Assembly: GCA_910588875.1 (NCBI GenBank)
Contig: CAJURT010000010.1
Span: 15,928 to 79,927, forward strand
DNA length: 64,000 bases
From: an uncultured Lachnospiraceae bacterium
Lineage (GTDB): Bacteria > Bacillota > Clostridia > Lachnospirales > Lachnospiraceae
Reading direction: 5' to 3'
This document shows positions 33,564 through 41,993 of this stretch, in pieces; position 1 is the first letter of the stretch; each line of letters begins with the position of its first letter. Below the pieces are notes generated by a model. The model was not told the DNA's origin. It saw only the letters and a program-made list of their open reading frames with translations, and did no database searches. The position numbers and the translations under genes were made by a program.

Positions 33564-36500
33564 GGCCTTGTCAAGGATCTGCCTGAACAACTGGCATTAT
33601 ATCCGGCATAAGACCCTGTCCTTCCATGAGGGGATTAACTTTTTCACCGGGCATTCGGGCAGCGGGAAGTCCACAGTCATCGATGCCATGCAGATCGTGC
33701 TCTATGCCAACACGGACGGCCGGGGATTTTTCAATAAGGCAGCGGCGGATGATTCTGACCGCAGCCTGATCGAGTATCTCCGGGGAATGGTCAATATCGG
33801 GGAGGACAACCGTTTTTCCTATCTGCGGAACCAGAATTTTTCCAGCACGGTTGTGCTGGAACTGCGGCGGACGGATACGGGGGAGTGCCAGTGCGTGGGG
33901 GTGGTGTTTGATGTGGAGACAGCCACCAATGAGATTTCCCGGATGTTTTTCTGGCATCAGGGCCCGTTGCCTGAGCATAGGTATTGGGTGGCAAAACAGG
34001 AAAAAACGGCCAGGGCAGAGGAGGATAAGGAAGCAAAAAGAAGCTTTTGTCCGGCAGGCCGTGCCATGTCTGTGGGGGAAGTCAAGGGGTGGCTTCTGGG
34101 GAATTTCCCGAAGGATGGGTGCTATTTCGGATCCCACAACGAGCGGTTCCGCAGGCAGCTTTATGATGTGTGGCTGGGGGGATTGGATGGGGAGCGGTTC
34201 CCGCTGCTCTTTAAGCGGGCGATTCCTTTTCGGATGAATATCCGCCTGGAGGATTTTGTGAAGGAATATATCTGCATGGAGCAGGATATCCATATAGAGG
34301 ACATGCAGCAGAGCGTTATGGAATACGGGCGCATGCAGAGGAAGATTGAGGACACCTGCCGGGAGATTGAGATGTTAAAGGCAATCTGCAGCCAGCACGG
34401 GAAGGTGGCCAGCCTTAAGAGGGAAGAGGATGCCTGCAGATATTTCGGAGAGCGCCTGGATATTCTTCAGGGACGCCTGGAGGTATCCGAGTGCCAGGAC
34501 AAGATCTATGCCTTGCAGGAAAGTGCCGCCAGGGCAGTAGAGGAGGAAGAGAGGCTTAAGGCGGAACTGGAAGAGATGGAAGCAAAAAGCGAGGAACTTT
34601 TGCGGCAGATCTCCATGAGCGGCTATGAGCAGTTAAAGGAACAGCTTGTGTCGCTGAATGAACTGGTGGAACGCCTGGGGAGCAGCAAAGCCCGATGGGA
34701 GCAGACAGCAGGGCGGCTTAAGGCCTGGGAGGAGGAGGACTGTGTCTCAAACCGGACTTTGTGGGATATTGAGGCATTCGCGGAGGGGAGTATCGGGGAG
34801 GAAGAACTTGAGCGGCTGAAAAAGGATCTGGGGGAACTGAAAAAGGATGGGGCGAAGCAGCAGCAGAGCGCCCAGGGGGAACTGCGGGAACTGAGAAGAA
34901 GCCTGGAACGTGCCCGGGAGGAGCGCAGCCAGCTAAAAGCAGGCAATAAGGCATATCCGAAAGAACTGGAGAAAGCGCGCACTCTTTTGCAGAATGCCCT
35001 TTGCCGGGAGACAAAAAAGAGCGTGCAGGTATATATCCTGGCAGATCTTCTGGATATCCGTGACGAGGAGTGGCGGAATGCGGTGGAAGGCTATTTGGGC
35101 TACAACAAACTGACGCTTTTGGTGGAGCCCCGGTATGCACAGGCCGCTCTCCGGATCTATGAGGGGATGGACCGGGCGCAGTTTTGCCGGGTTTCCGTGC
35201 TGGATACGGAGCGGGTGATGGAGGAGGAACATCCCCGGGAGCCGGGGGCTTTGGCAGAGGAGGTGGAGGCCAGGAGCGACTTTGCCCAGGCTTATGTGGA
35301 TTTTTTGCTGGGGCGGGTGATCAAATGCAGGGATATCCAGGAACTGCGCCAGCATAAGGTGGGCATCACGAAGGACTGTGTGTCCTACCGCAGCTACCGG
35401 ATCCAGCATATCAGCCCTGCCCTTTACACGACGTCGGCCTACATAGGAAAAAACAGCCTGCGCCAGAGAATCCGGCTGCTGGAGAAGTCCATGGAGGAAT
35501 GGGAAGCGGCAATGGCGCCGCAGCAGGAATTGGTGAGGGAGGCAGAACGGATCCAGGGGCTGGAGGCATTGGGACAGGAAATGTCCGTATACCTGGATTG
35601 GAAGAGGGACAGGGAGGCTTATCCGCAGAAACAGGCGGAGCAAAAGCGGCTGCGGGCAAAACTGGAAGAACTTTCTTCCGGGGATGTAAAACAGTGGGAA
35701 GAGGAGCGGAGGGCGCTTTTGGAATTATGCGGCCAGCGAAAGGCAGCCCTGCGCCAGAGACAGCAAAAGGCAGACGAACTGGAGCGGGAAAAGCAGCGGG
35801 AGCAGGAAAACCTTGTCCGGCTGAATGAGGCGTTGGTGGAAAAGGAACAGGCTTTGGCAGTAAGGCCGGAACTGGAGGAGGAACTGAACCGGCTGCTGGA
35901 GGGACATCATCCGCCCCGCTACGGCCTTTTGCGCAATGAATTCCTGGGGAAGCAGGAAGAGGCAAAAGAGCGGCAGCAGCAGGAACTGAACCGGTTGGTG
36001 GAACTGAGGGCCGGTTATCTGCGGACATACCAAAACCGGAATTTTTCGCCCACCAGGGAGGACAACCAGGAGTATCAGGATCTATTGGACCATTTAAATG
36101 ACAAACGCCTGGAGGAATTCCGGGTGAGGGCAGCAGAACAGGCACGGATGGCGGTACAGCATTTCAAGGATGATTTTATGTACAAAATCCGCAGTGCCAT
36201 CAAGGAAGCCCTGCAGCAGAAGGAGGAGTTGAACCGGATTATCAGCCGGCTGGATTTCGGAAAGGACAAGTACCAGTTTTATATTGGGAGGAATAAAGGG
36301 CCGGACGGGCAGTATTATGATATGTTTATGGATGAGGCGCTGGATATCAATCCCTCTGCGTTAAATCCCGGGCTGGACCATCAGCTGAACCTGTTTACCG
36401 TTGAACACGAAAACCATTATGGGGCCATGATGAATGATCTTATCCGCGTATTTATCCCGCCGGAAAATGCCACAGCGGAGGAATTGGAGGAGTCACGGCG

Positions 36501-36969
36501 GAATATGGATAAGTATGCAGACTACCGGACTTACCTTTCCTTTGATATGCAGCAGCTGATCCAAAACGAGGACGGGGTGCTGCAGATCCGGCTCAGCCGG
36601 ATGCTGAAGAAAAATTCCGGGGGAGAAGGGCAGAACCCGCTTTATGTGGCTTTGCTGGCCAGCTTTGCGCGGATGTATAAGCTGGACGGGAACCCGGGGC
36701 TTTTGCGGAATCCGACTCTGCGGCTGGTGGTGCTGGATGAGGCATTCTCGAAGATGGATGCGGAGAAGGTGGCCAGCTGTATCCAGCTGATCCGCGGCCT
36801 GGGATTCCAGGCGCTGATCAGCGCAACAAATGATAAAATACAGAATTATCTGGAGACGGTAGACAAGGTTTTTGTGTTTGCCAATCCCAACAAAAAGGCG
36901 ATCTCAGTGCAGGAGTTTGAAAAGAAGGAGTTTAAGGGCCTGCAGGAAGGTATGGAGGTGGAAGGATGA
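33544..36969 (+). CDS. jetC: JetC-like SMC/MukB-type ATPase
   Basis: This 1141-residue SMC-like ATPase has Walker A GHSGSGKST (36-44) followed by the family pattern VIDAMQIVLYANTDG, long coiled-coil arms (about 270-460 and 640-880) flanking a hinge-like part (about 480-640), an ABC signature region KKNSGGEGQNPLY (about 1020) and Walker B VVLDEAFSKMD (about 1063). It is the motor of the Wadjet/MksB type loop extruder. I placed the start at ATG 33544 because GAGGAGG is 9 bases upstream; the frame opens earlier at 33496. It overlaps aroD by ATGA. No JetD-like nuclease follows, as would be normal in Wadjet. Confidence 0.9.
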   Translation: MEKQRFEALSRICLNNWHYIRHKTLSFHEGINFFTGHSGSGKSTVIDAMQIVLYANTDGRGFFNKAAADDSDRSLIEYLRGMVNIGEDNRFSYLRNQNFSSTVVLELRRTDTGECQCVGVVFDVETATNEISRMFFWHQGPLPEHRYWVAKQEKTARAEEDKEAKRSFCPAGRAMSVGEVKGWLLGNFPKDGCYFGSHNERFRRQLYDVWLGGLDGERFPLLFKRAIPFRMNIRLEDFVKEYICMEQDIHIEDMQQSVMEYGRMQRKIEDTCREIEMLKAICSQHGKVASLKREEDACRYFGERLDILQGRLEVSECQDKIYALQESAARAVEEEERLKAELEEMEAKSEELLRQISMSGYEQLKEQLVSLNELVERLGSSKARWEQTAGRLKAWEEEDCVSNRTLWDIEAFAEGSIGEEELERLKKDLGELKKDGAKQQQSAQGELRELRRSLERAREERSQLKAGNKAYPKELEKARTLLQNALCRETKKSVQVYILADLLDIRDEEWRNAVEGYLGYNKLTLLVEPRYAQAALRIYEGMDRAQFCRVSVLDTERVMEEEHPREPGALAEEVEARSDFAQAYVDFLLGRVIKCRDIQELRQHKVGITKDCVSYRSYRIQHISPALYTTSAYIGKNSLRQRIRLLEKSMEEWEAAMAPQQELVREAERIQGLEALGQEMSVYLDWKRDREAYPQKQAEQKRLRAKLEELSSGDVKQWEEERRALLELCGQRKAALRQRQQKADELEREKQREQENLVRLNEALVEKEQALAVRPELEEELNRLLEGHHPPRYGLLRNEFLGKQEEAKERQQQELNRLVELRAGYLRTYQNRNFSPTREDNQEYQDLLDHLNDKRLEEFRVRAAEQARMAVQHFKDDFMYKIRSAIKEALQQKEELNRIISRLDFGKDKYQFYIGRNKGPDGQYYDMFMDEALDINPSALNPGLDHQLNLFTVEHENHYGAMMNDLIRVFIPPENATAEELEESRRNMDKYADYRTYLSFDMQQLIQNEDGVLQIRLSRMLKKNSGGEGQNPLYVALLASFARMYKLDGNPGLLRNPTLRLVVLDEAFSKMDAEKVASCIQLIRGLGFQALISATNDKIQNYLETVDKVFVFANPNKKAISVQEFEKKEFKGLQEGMEVEG

Positions 36970-37730
36970 AACCAGTAGTAGTGAGAAATGTGGCAATTGG
37001 GCAGGGCAGGCCAAAGATCTGCGTCCCAATCGTTGCCGCCGGGGAGGAGGGGATCCTGAGTGCGGCAGAGAATATGGGGGAAATCCCGGTAGATATTGTG
37101 GAATGGCGGGCTGACTGGTATGAGGATGCCTTAAAGACGGAGAAGGTGATCCGGCTGGCGGGGCTCCTCCGGGAAAAACTGGGGGAGAAGCCCTTTCTTT
37201 TCACCTTCCGCACGGCCAGGGAGGGAGGGGAAAAGGCTTTGCCCCCGGAGGAATATGAGGCTCTGAACATTGCCGTGGTCCAAAGCGGGTACGTGGATCT
37301 GCTGGATGTGGAACTGATGTCCGGGGATGAGGCAGTGTCCCGGATGATGGACGAGGCACACCGTAAACAGGTGAGGGTTATCTGTTCGAGCCATGATTTT
37401 TTCAAGACACCCTCCAGGGAGGAGATGCTGGGGCGCCTGCGCAAGATGCAGCAGCTGGGTGCAGATATCTTAAAGCTGGCGGTGATGCCCCAGTCAAAGC
37501 GGGATGTGCTGGCTCTTTTGGGGGTGACGCTGGAGATGAGCGAGGAGGCGGTGGACCATCCGGTTGTCACGATGTCAATGGCTTCGCTGGGGATGGTCAG
37601 CCGGTTAGTGGGGGAATCCTTTGGCTCGGCGATTTCCTTTGGGGCGGTGGGGCAGCGGTCGGCGCCAGGACAGCCGGGAGCCAGGGAACTGGCCGAAGTG
37701 CTGGAGATGATCCACCGGAATTTGGAGTAG
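36966..37730 (+). CDS. aroD: 3-dehydroquinate dehydratase, type I
   Basis: This 254-residue enzyme removes water from 3-dehydroquinate in the shikimate pathway. The Schiff-base Lys170 (DILKLAVMPQ) and His143 (CSSHDFFKTP) fall at exactly the classical positions. The N-terminus (KPVVVRNVAIGQGRPKICV) and RTAREGGEK are typical of class I. The gene starts inside the stop of the jetC-like gene (ATGA), so it is translationally coupled to it; no other shikimate gene is nearby. A strong terminator follows 20 bases after the stop. Confidence 0.96.
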   Translation: MKPVVVRNVAIGQGRPKICVPIVAAGEEGILSAAENMGEIPVDIVEWRADWYEDALKTEKVIRLAGLLREKLGEKPFLFTFRTAREGGEKALPPEEYEALNIAVVQSGYVDLLDVELMSGDEAVSRMMDEAHRKQVRVICSSHDFFKTPSREEMLGRLRKMQQLGADILKLAVMPQSKRDVLALLGVTLEMSEEAVDHPVVTMSMASLGMVSRLVGESFGSAISFGAVGQRSAPGQPGARELAEVLEMIHRNLE

Positions 37731-37749
37731 GATGCAAACAGACAGCCAG

Positions 37750-37777
37750 GCTGCCGCAAAATTGCGGCAGCTTTTTT
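37750..37777 (+). terminator. Terminator of the MATE-jetABC-aroD transcript
   Basis: GCTGCCGCAA and TTGCGGCAGC form a 10-bp stem with an AA loop and a T6 tail. The tail runs straight into the palindromic repeat that follows. Confidence 0.9.
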
Positions 37778-38000
37778 GTATCATAGGAAAGTGCGTCCTA
37801 TGATACAAAAACGCTCCGCGAGGATCGCAACACGGTGTGGGCTTGTTCACTAAGCTCATTGCATTCGCTAAGTGAGCCAATGCCTGCGGCGGAAAGGAAT
37901 TATGTCGCTGAAGCGACCCGCCGCAGGCGGAGAATCCTGCGGAGCAGGATTCTTTTTTATATCATAGGAGAATCCTGCAAGGCAGGATTCTTATTGCAGG
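37772..38000. repeat. Cluster of palindromic repeats after aroD
   Basis: About 230 bases without a gene but full of stems: TTGTATCATAGGA/TCCTATGATACAA (37778-37810), CACTAAGC/GCTAAGTG (37848-37872), GCCTGCGGCGG/CCGCCGCAGGC (37882-37927) with GTCGCTGAAGCGAC inside, and AGAATCCTGC/GCAGGATTCT followed by T6 (37931-37957), repeated again without the T-run (37970-37992). The TATCATAGGA unit occurs a second time at 37961-37969 and in a third copy at 58825-58861, each time just after a terminator T-run. Confidence 0.75.
37931..37957 (+). terminator. Second terminator hairpin within the repeat cluster
   Basis: AGAATCCTGC pairs with GCAGGATTCT around a GGA loop with T6 after it. It backs up the aroD terminator. 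Confidence 0.65.
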
Positions 38001-38048
38001 GACGGATGCATTCCCGGGAAGGATCATAATTTCGTAAGGATTTTTCTC

Positions 38049-38077
38049 TTGCAGGAATTGGGAATCTGTGGTATAAG
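38049..38077 (+). promoter_or_regulatory. Promoter of the GntR/ABC transporter operon
   Basis: TTGCAG at 38049-38054 and TATAAG at 38072-38077 with 17 bases between. The -10 box lies inside the palindrome at 38070-38106. Confidence 0.6.
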
Positions 38078-38106
38078 TGTATTAACAATCTTAATACACT
38101 TATACC
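38070..38106 (+). promoter_or_regulatory. Perfect 16-bp palindrome, probable GntR operator
   Basis: GGTATAAGTGTATTAA (38070-38085) and its exact complement TTAATACACTTATACC (38091-38106) flank a 5-base centre CAATC. It covers the -10 box and start point of the promoter and lies 28 bases before the GntR ATG, the expected place for an autoregulatory operator of the YtrA type. Confidence 0.8.
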
Positions 38107-38133
38107 AAAAGGCTGGGAGAAAGGGGAATATAG

Positions 38134-38517
38134 ATGATTCTGCTGGATTTAAAGGACAGCCGGCCAATTTATGAGCAGGTGGTGGAACGGCTCCAGGAAC
38201 TGATGATGCTGGGGATCCTGGAGGAGGACAGCCAGATGCCCTCCGTGCGCAGCCTTGCCATGGAACTCTCGATTAACCCGAACACCATACAGAGGGCCTA
38301 CGGGGAATTGGAGCGCAGGGGATACACCTATTCCGTAAAAGGGCGCGGCAGTTTTGTGGGAAGTATCCGTAAGCTGCGGGAGGCCAGGCAGGCAGAGATG
38401 GCAAAAAAGCTGGGGGGGCTGGCCAGGGAAGCAAAGACGATTGGCATCAGCCGGGAGGAATTCGCGGATCTGGCACACCAGGCATATGACGGGCAGGGAA
38501 TGAGCAGGGAGGGATGA
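38134..38517 (+). CDS. GntR-family regulator, YtrA subfamily
   Basis: This 127-residue protein has the N-terminal GntR winged helix (about 8-75, with PIYEQVVERLQELMMLG, SVRSLAMELSINPNTIQRAY and KGRGSFV) and only a short helical tail, as in YtrA-type regulators, which control ABC transporter operons directly downstream. The preceding palindrome is the likely binding site. It ends 4 bases before the ATPase gene. Confidence 0.92.
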   Translation: MILLDLKDSRPIYEQVVERLQELMMLGILEEDSQMPSVRSLAMELSINPNTIQRAYGELERRGYTYSVKGRGSFVGSIRKLREARQAEMAKKLGGLAREAKTIGISREEFADLAHQAYDGQGMSREG

Positions 38518-38521
38518 CAGT

Positions 38522-39421
38522 ATGATAGAAGCAGTGAACCTGACAAAACGATTTGACGATATTGTGGCAGTGGACCATATCAATGCCCAGATCCGGGACG
38601 GCAGCGTGTTTGGGCTGATCGGGACAAACGGGGCAGGCAAGAGCACATTTTTGCGGATGACGGCAGGGGTGTTAAAGCCAGACGGGGGGACGGTTACCAT
38701 TGACGGGATGGAGGTATTTGAGAACGAGGAGGCCAAGAGGCGTTTCTTTTATATTTCCGATGACCAGTACTTTTTCAGCAATTCCACACCCAGGGACATG
38801 ATGGCCTATTACCGGATCGTTTATCCTTCTTTTGACAAGGAGCGTTTCCACGGGCTGATGCGCAGCTTTGACCTGGATGAGGGACGTAAGATCAACACCT
38901 TTTCCAAGGGCATGAAAAAACAGGTATCCGTGATCTGCGGCGTCTGTGCGGGGACGGATTATTTGTTCTGTGATGAGACCTTTGACGGGCTGGATCCGGT
39001 GATGCGGCAGGCAGTAAAGAGTATCTTTGCCAATGACATGCAGCAACGCCACCTGACGCCAATCATTGCCTCCCATAACCTGCGGGAACTGGAGGATATC
39101 TGCGATCATGTGGGCCTTTTGCACAAGGGAGGGATTTTGCTGAGCCGGGATTTGGATGAGATGAAGATGAATATCCATAAGGTTCAATGCGTGCTTGCGG
39201 AAGGCATGGAGCCGGAGGAACTGGCCGGTTTGGAGATAATCAAGACGGAGCGCAGGGGAAGGCTTCTGACGTTGACGGTGCGGGGGGATTTAAGCCGGGT
39301 GGAACATGCCATGCAGACGGCAAATCCGGTATTCTATGAGACGATCCCCCTGTCCCTGGAGGAAATCTTTATCAGTGAAACGGAGGTTGTGGGCTATGAC
39401 ATCAAAAAACTTATTTTTTAA
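38522..39421 (+). CDS. ABC transporter ATP-binding protein
   Basis: This 299-residue ATPase has Walker A GTNGAGKST (36-44), a Q-loop-like DDQYFFSN, the non-canonical signature FSKGMKKQVSVI and Walker B YLFCDETFDGLDP, where the catalytic Glu follows Asp. The C-terminal 80 residues form a regulatory extension. It pairs with the permease overlapping it by 26 bases. The YtrA-GntR neighbourhood suggests an efflux or cell-envelope stress role; the substrate is unknown. Confidence 0.93.
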   Translation: MIEAVNLTKRFDDIVAVDHINAQIRDGSVFGLIGTNGAGKSTFLRMTAGVLKPDGGTVTIDGMEVFENEEAKRRFFYISDDQYFFSNSTPRDMMAYYRIVYPSFDKERFHGLMRSFDLDEGRKINTFSKGMKKQVSVICGVCAGTDYLFCDETFDGLDPVMRQAVKSIFANDMQQRHLTPIIASHNLRELEDICDHVGLLHKGGILLSRDLDEMKMNIHKVQCVLAEGMEPEELAGLEIIKTERRGRLLTLTVRGDLSRVEHAMQTANPVFYETIPLSLEEIFISETEVVGYDIKKLIF

Positions 39422-41783
39422 ACTGATGAAGGAGGATTTGAAGAGACGGATATGGGCGGTGGCTTTGCTTAGCCTGGGATTCTTCTTTTTCTATCCGGTA
39501 GTGGCTGCTTTCACAGCCGGTGAGATCAAGGATTACATGGATTACGCCAAAGGGCTGGAGGTATATGAATACGGGCTTATCCGGTGGCTGTCTTTTAACT
39601 GCGGGATGACGGTGTTTTTGATGATGGTGGCGTCACTGATCTGCGGCCTGAGCAGTTTTTCTTTCTTAAATTCCAAAAGCAAGGTGGATTTTTACCATGG
39701 CCTGCCGGTGAGGAGAGAGAAGCTGTTTGCTGCCAATTTCCTGAACGGGATCCTGATTTTGGCGGTTCCTTACGGGATATGCCAGGTGATGGCGGTGCTG
39801 GTGGGGATTTCCAATGGGGCAAACGGCGGCAAGCTTTGGCAGGTGGCCCTGGCGGCTTATGGGCTTCACATTACTTATTACATCCTGATGTACTCCACGG
39901 TGGTGGTGGCTGCTATGATGACGGGACATCTGGTGGTCGGTTTTTTAGGCACTGCGGTCTTTGCTGCTTATATGCCTATGGCAACAGGGCTGCTGATCGG
40001 ATATCTTTCCAGCTTTTTTGTGACCTATGCCTCCCATCTGCCGGGGCTTTTGTCCGAGAAGGTGCTGATGTATGGGGTCCGCTTGTCTCCGGTTGCAGAG
40101 TATATCTATCAGCTGGGGCGCAACGGGGAGCAGTACAAGTACCCGGCGCCTATGGCAATACCGGTGCTGGCGGCCTGGACGGTGTCCCTCCTGCTGGCTT
40201 TGCTGTCCTGTTTTTTGTACCGGAAACGTCCGTCGGAGGCAGCAGGGAAAGCCATGGCATTCCCCGTGACACGCCCGGTGATCCGGATTCTTCTGACCAT
40301 GGTGTCGGCTTTGGGGCTGGGGCTGTTTCTCTATGCAGTGCGGGATTCTCTGGGCTGGGCAGTCTTTGGGATTGTGTTCGGCGGAGGGATCTGCCATTGT
40401 GTGGTGGAAATTATTTACCATTTTGATTTTCGGAAGCTGTTTTCCGACAAGCTTCAGCTGGCGTGCTGCCTGGCGGCGGCGGTGCTGGTGATGCTGGTGT
40501 TCCGGTTTGACCTTTTGGGCTATGACCGGTATCTGCCAAAGGCCAGCCAGGTGCGGGCGGCATCCGTCCATGTGGATAGGCTGACAGACTGGGTATCTTA
40601 CGGCTATACGGAGAACTTTCCGGACGGCCATTACGAGTGGAAGAATGAAATGCCCGTTCATTATGTGCTTGAGAATATGGAGTGCCATGATGTGGAAAAT
40701 TTACTTGCCATTGCTTCCGAGGGGGTGAACCGTGTCCAGGAAAATAAAAAAGCGGCAGTTTTAAAAGGTGACAGCTATTATAATGAATGGGAGGATTCTG
40801 GTAATCAGCAGCTTTGGAGCCAGGTGGAGATCTGTTATACCTTGAATAGTGGGAGGAAGGTATGCCGGAGATACTATATGCCTGTCTATAATGAGAAACT
40901 GCGTCCTGTCATGGGAAGCCTTTATACCAATGAGGAATTCCAAAAGGGCATGTTCCCCCTTCTGTCCGTGACGGCAGACCAGGTAGCTGCCGTCCGTTTC
41001 AGGGGAGAGTATTCCCTGGGCGACAGCAAGGAAAATGAAGTTTGCCTGAGAAAATTGCCTGACAGGGAAAAGGAACAGCTTTTGGAGGCCTACCAGAGGG
41101 AGTTTGCCGCCATGACTTTGGAACGGATGGAGACGGAGGCGCCTGTCGGGCTGATCCGGTTCAGCCGGGAGGAGGATGAGAAAGGACTGGACTGGTGGGA
41201 GAAGCAGGAAGCTTTGAAGGAGGGGGCTGAAGGAAAGTATGAAGGATACCGTTACTGGGCGAGGAAAGACCTTGCCAAGAAGGATTTTTATCCCGTATAT
41301 CCCTCCTTTACCGAAACGATCCGGCTTTTGGAGGCACAGGGTGTTAAGGTCAGCGGATATCTGAATGAACTGGATGTGCGGGCAGTCCGGGTGGATCTAA
41401 ATGACAATTATATGGTCAGCTACCATGATTATGTGGGGAATGAAGGTCTGGCGGCGGAGATTAATGAAGGCCTGGCGGTGGAGATTAAGGATTATGACGG
41501 ATATGGGAATTATTTCTTTGTCCGGGATCCGGAGCGGATTGCACAGGTTAAGGAGACTGTGGTATCCGGTGCGCTGTGCTATTATAATCCGGCCATTCGG
41601 TTAGAAAATATGGATGTGTACCTGATGGTGTGGGATCCGGAGGCCGATTCGGAGAAGACAAGGGATGATTACGGAGGCTATGAAGACGGCAAGGAAGGGG
41701 ATTGGAATGCCAGTGTTGAGGTAAGGTTCCCCAGGGGGCAGGTGCCGGAGTTTCTGTGGGAAAAGATAGAAGACGTGAAGTAG
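39396..41783 (+). CDS. ABC transporter permease with large C-terminal extracellular region
   Basis: This 795-residue membrane protein has about eight hydrophobic segments in its first 375 residues (starting SLGFFFFYPVVAAFTAG near residue 20), then a soluble region of about 420 residues with no hydrophobic stretch, rich in Tyr, Glu and Lys. I chose ATG at 39396 because GGAGG is about 12 bases upstream and it opens MTSKNLFFKLMKEDLKRR, the usual start of such permeases. It overlaps the ATPase gene. The large extra domain is what I recall of permeases joined to YtrA operons in Lachnospiraceae; no function is known. Confidence 0.85.
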   Translation: MTSKNLFFKLMKEDLKRRIWAVALLSLGFFFFYPVVAAFTAGEIKDYMDYAKGLEVYEYGLIRWLSFNCGMTVFLMMVASLICGLSSFSFLNSKSKVDFYHGLPVRREKLFAANFLNGILILAVPYGICQVMAVLVGISNGANGGKLWQVALAAYGLHITYYILMYSTVVVAAMMTGHLVVGFLGTAVFAAYMPMATGLLIGYLSSFFVTYASHLPGLLSEKVLMYGVRLSPVAEYIYQLGRNGEQYKYPAPMAIPVLAAWTVSLLLALLSCFLYRKRPSEAAGKAMAFPVTRPVIRILLTMVSALGLGLFLYAVRDSLGWAVFGIVFGGGICHCVVEIIYHFDFRKLFSDKLQLACCLAAAVLVMLVFRFDLLGYDRYLPKASQVRAASVHVDRLTDWVSYGYTENFPDGHYEWKNEMPVHYVLENMECHDVENLLAIASEGVNRVQENKKAAVLKGDSYYNEWEDSGNQQLWSQVEICYTLNSGRKVCRRYYMPVYNEKLRPVMGSLYTNEEFQKGMFPLLSVTADQVAAVRFRGEYSLGDSKENEVCLRKLPDREKEQLLEAYQREFAAMTLERMETEAPVGLIRFSREEDEKGLDWWEKQEALKEGAEGKYEGYRYWARKDLAKKDFYPVYPSFTETIRLLEAQGVKVSGYLNELDVRAVRVDLNDNYMVSYHDYVGNEGLAAEINEGLAVEIKDYDGYGNYFFVRDPERIAQVKETVVSGALCYYNPAIRLENMDVYLMVWDPEADSEKTRDDYGGYEDGKEGDWNASVEVRFPRGQVPEFLWEKIEDVK

Positions 41784-41808
41784 CCAGGCTACAGAGGGAA
41801 GGCATGGA

Positions 41809-41851
41809 GGGCTGAGGGCGGTCAGGAATCCCCTCAGCCCCCTGCCTTTTT
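41809..41851 (+). terminator. Terminator after the GntR/ABC operon
   Basis: GGGCTGAGGG pairs with CCCTCAGCCC around a 12-base loop, followed by CCTGCCTTTTT. The T-run is 6 bases off the stem, so its strength is moderate. Confidence 0.6.
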
Positions 41852-41869
41852 CCGGAATCTAAAAAAGCG

Positions 41870-41896
41870 TTGACAAAGCCGGGGGGGGGGTAAAAT
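41870..41896 (+). promoter_or_regulatory. Promoter with G10 tract in the spacer (candidate phase-variable promoter)
   Basis: TTGACA at 41870-41875 and TAAAAT at 41891-41896 are separated by only 15 bases, of which the last ten are all G (41881-41890). Twelve G's would give the ideal 17-base spacing. Slippage in the tract would thus tune expression of the export operon. Confidence 0.7.
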
Positions 41897-41993
41897 AGAT
41901 TGACGAATGGGGAGGGAAGGAGTAGAATTATGGGGGATAGCATATCCGGAGAAGACTACTGGCAGAGGTAAGGGCAAAAAGAGGAGTTTTGAC

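Noticed and set aside
33544..36969. SMC-like ATPase as chromosomal MukB, SbcC or RecN
   Set aside because: The gene order with DUF4194-like and kleisin-like partners, and the Walker A context GHSGSGKST, fit JetC/MksB better; the length is too short for MukB.
37778..37992. Repeats as a possible CRISPR array
   Set aside because: Repeat units are few, unequal and inverted, spacers are not regular, and no cas gene is near.
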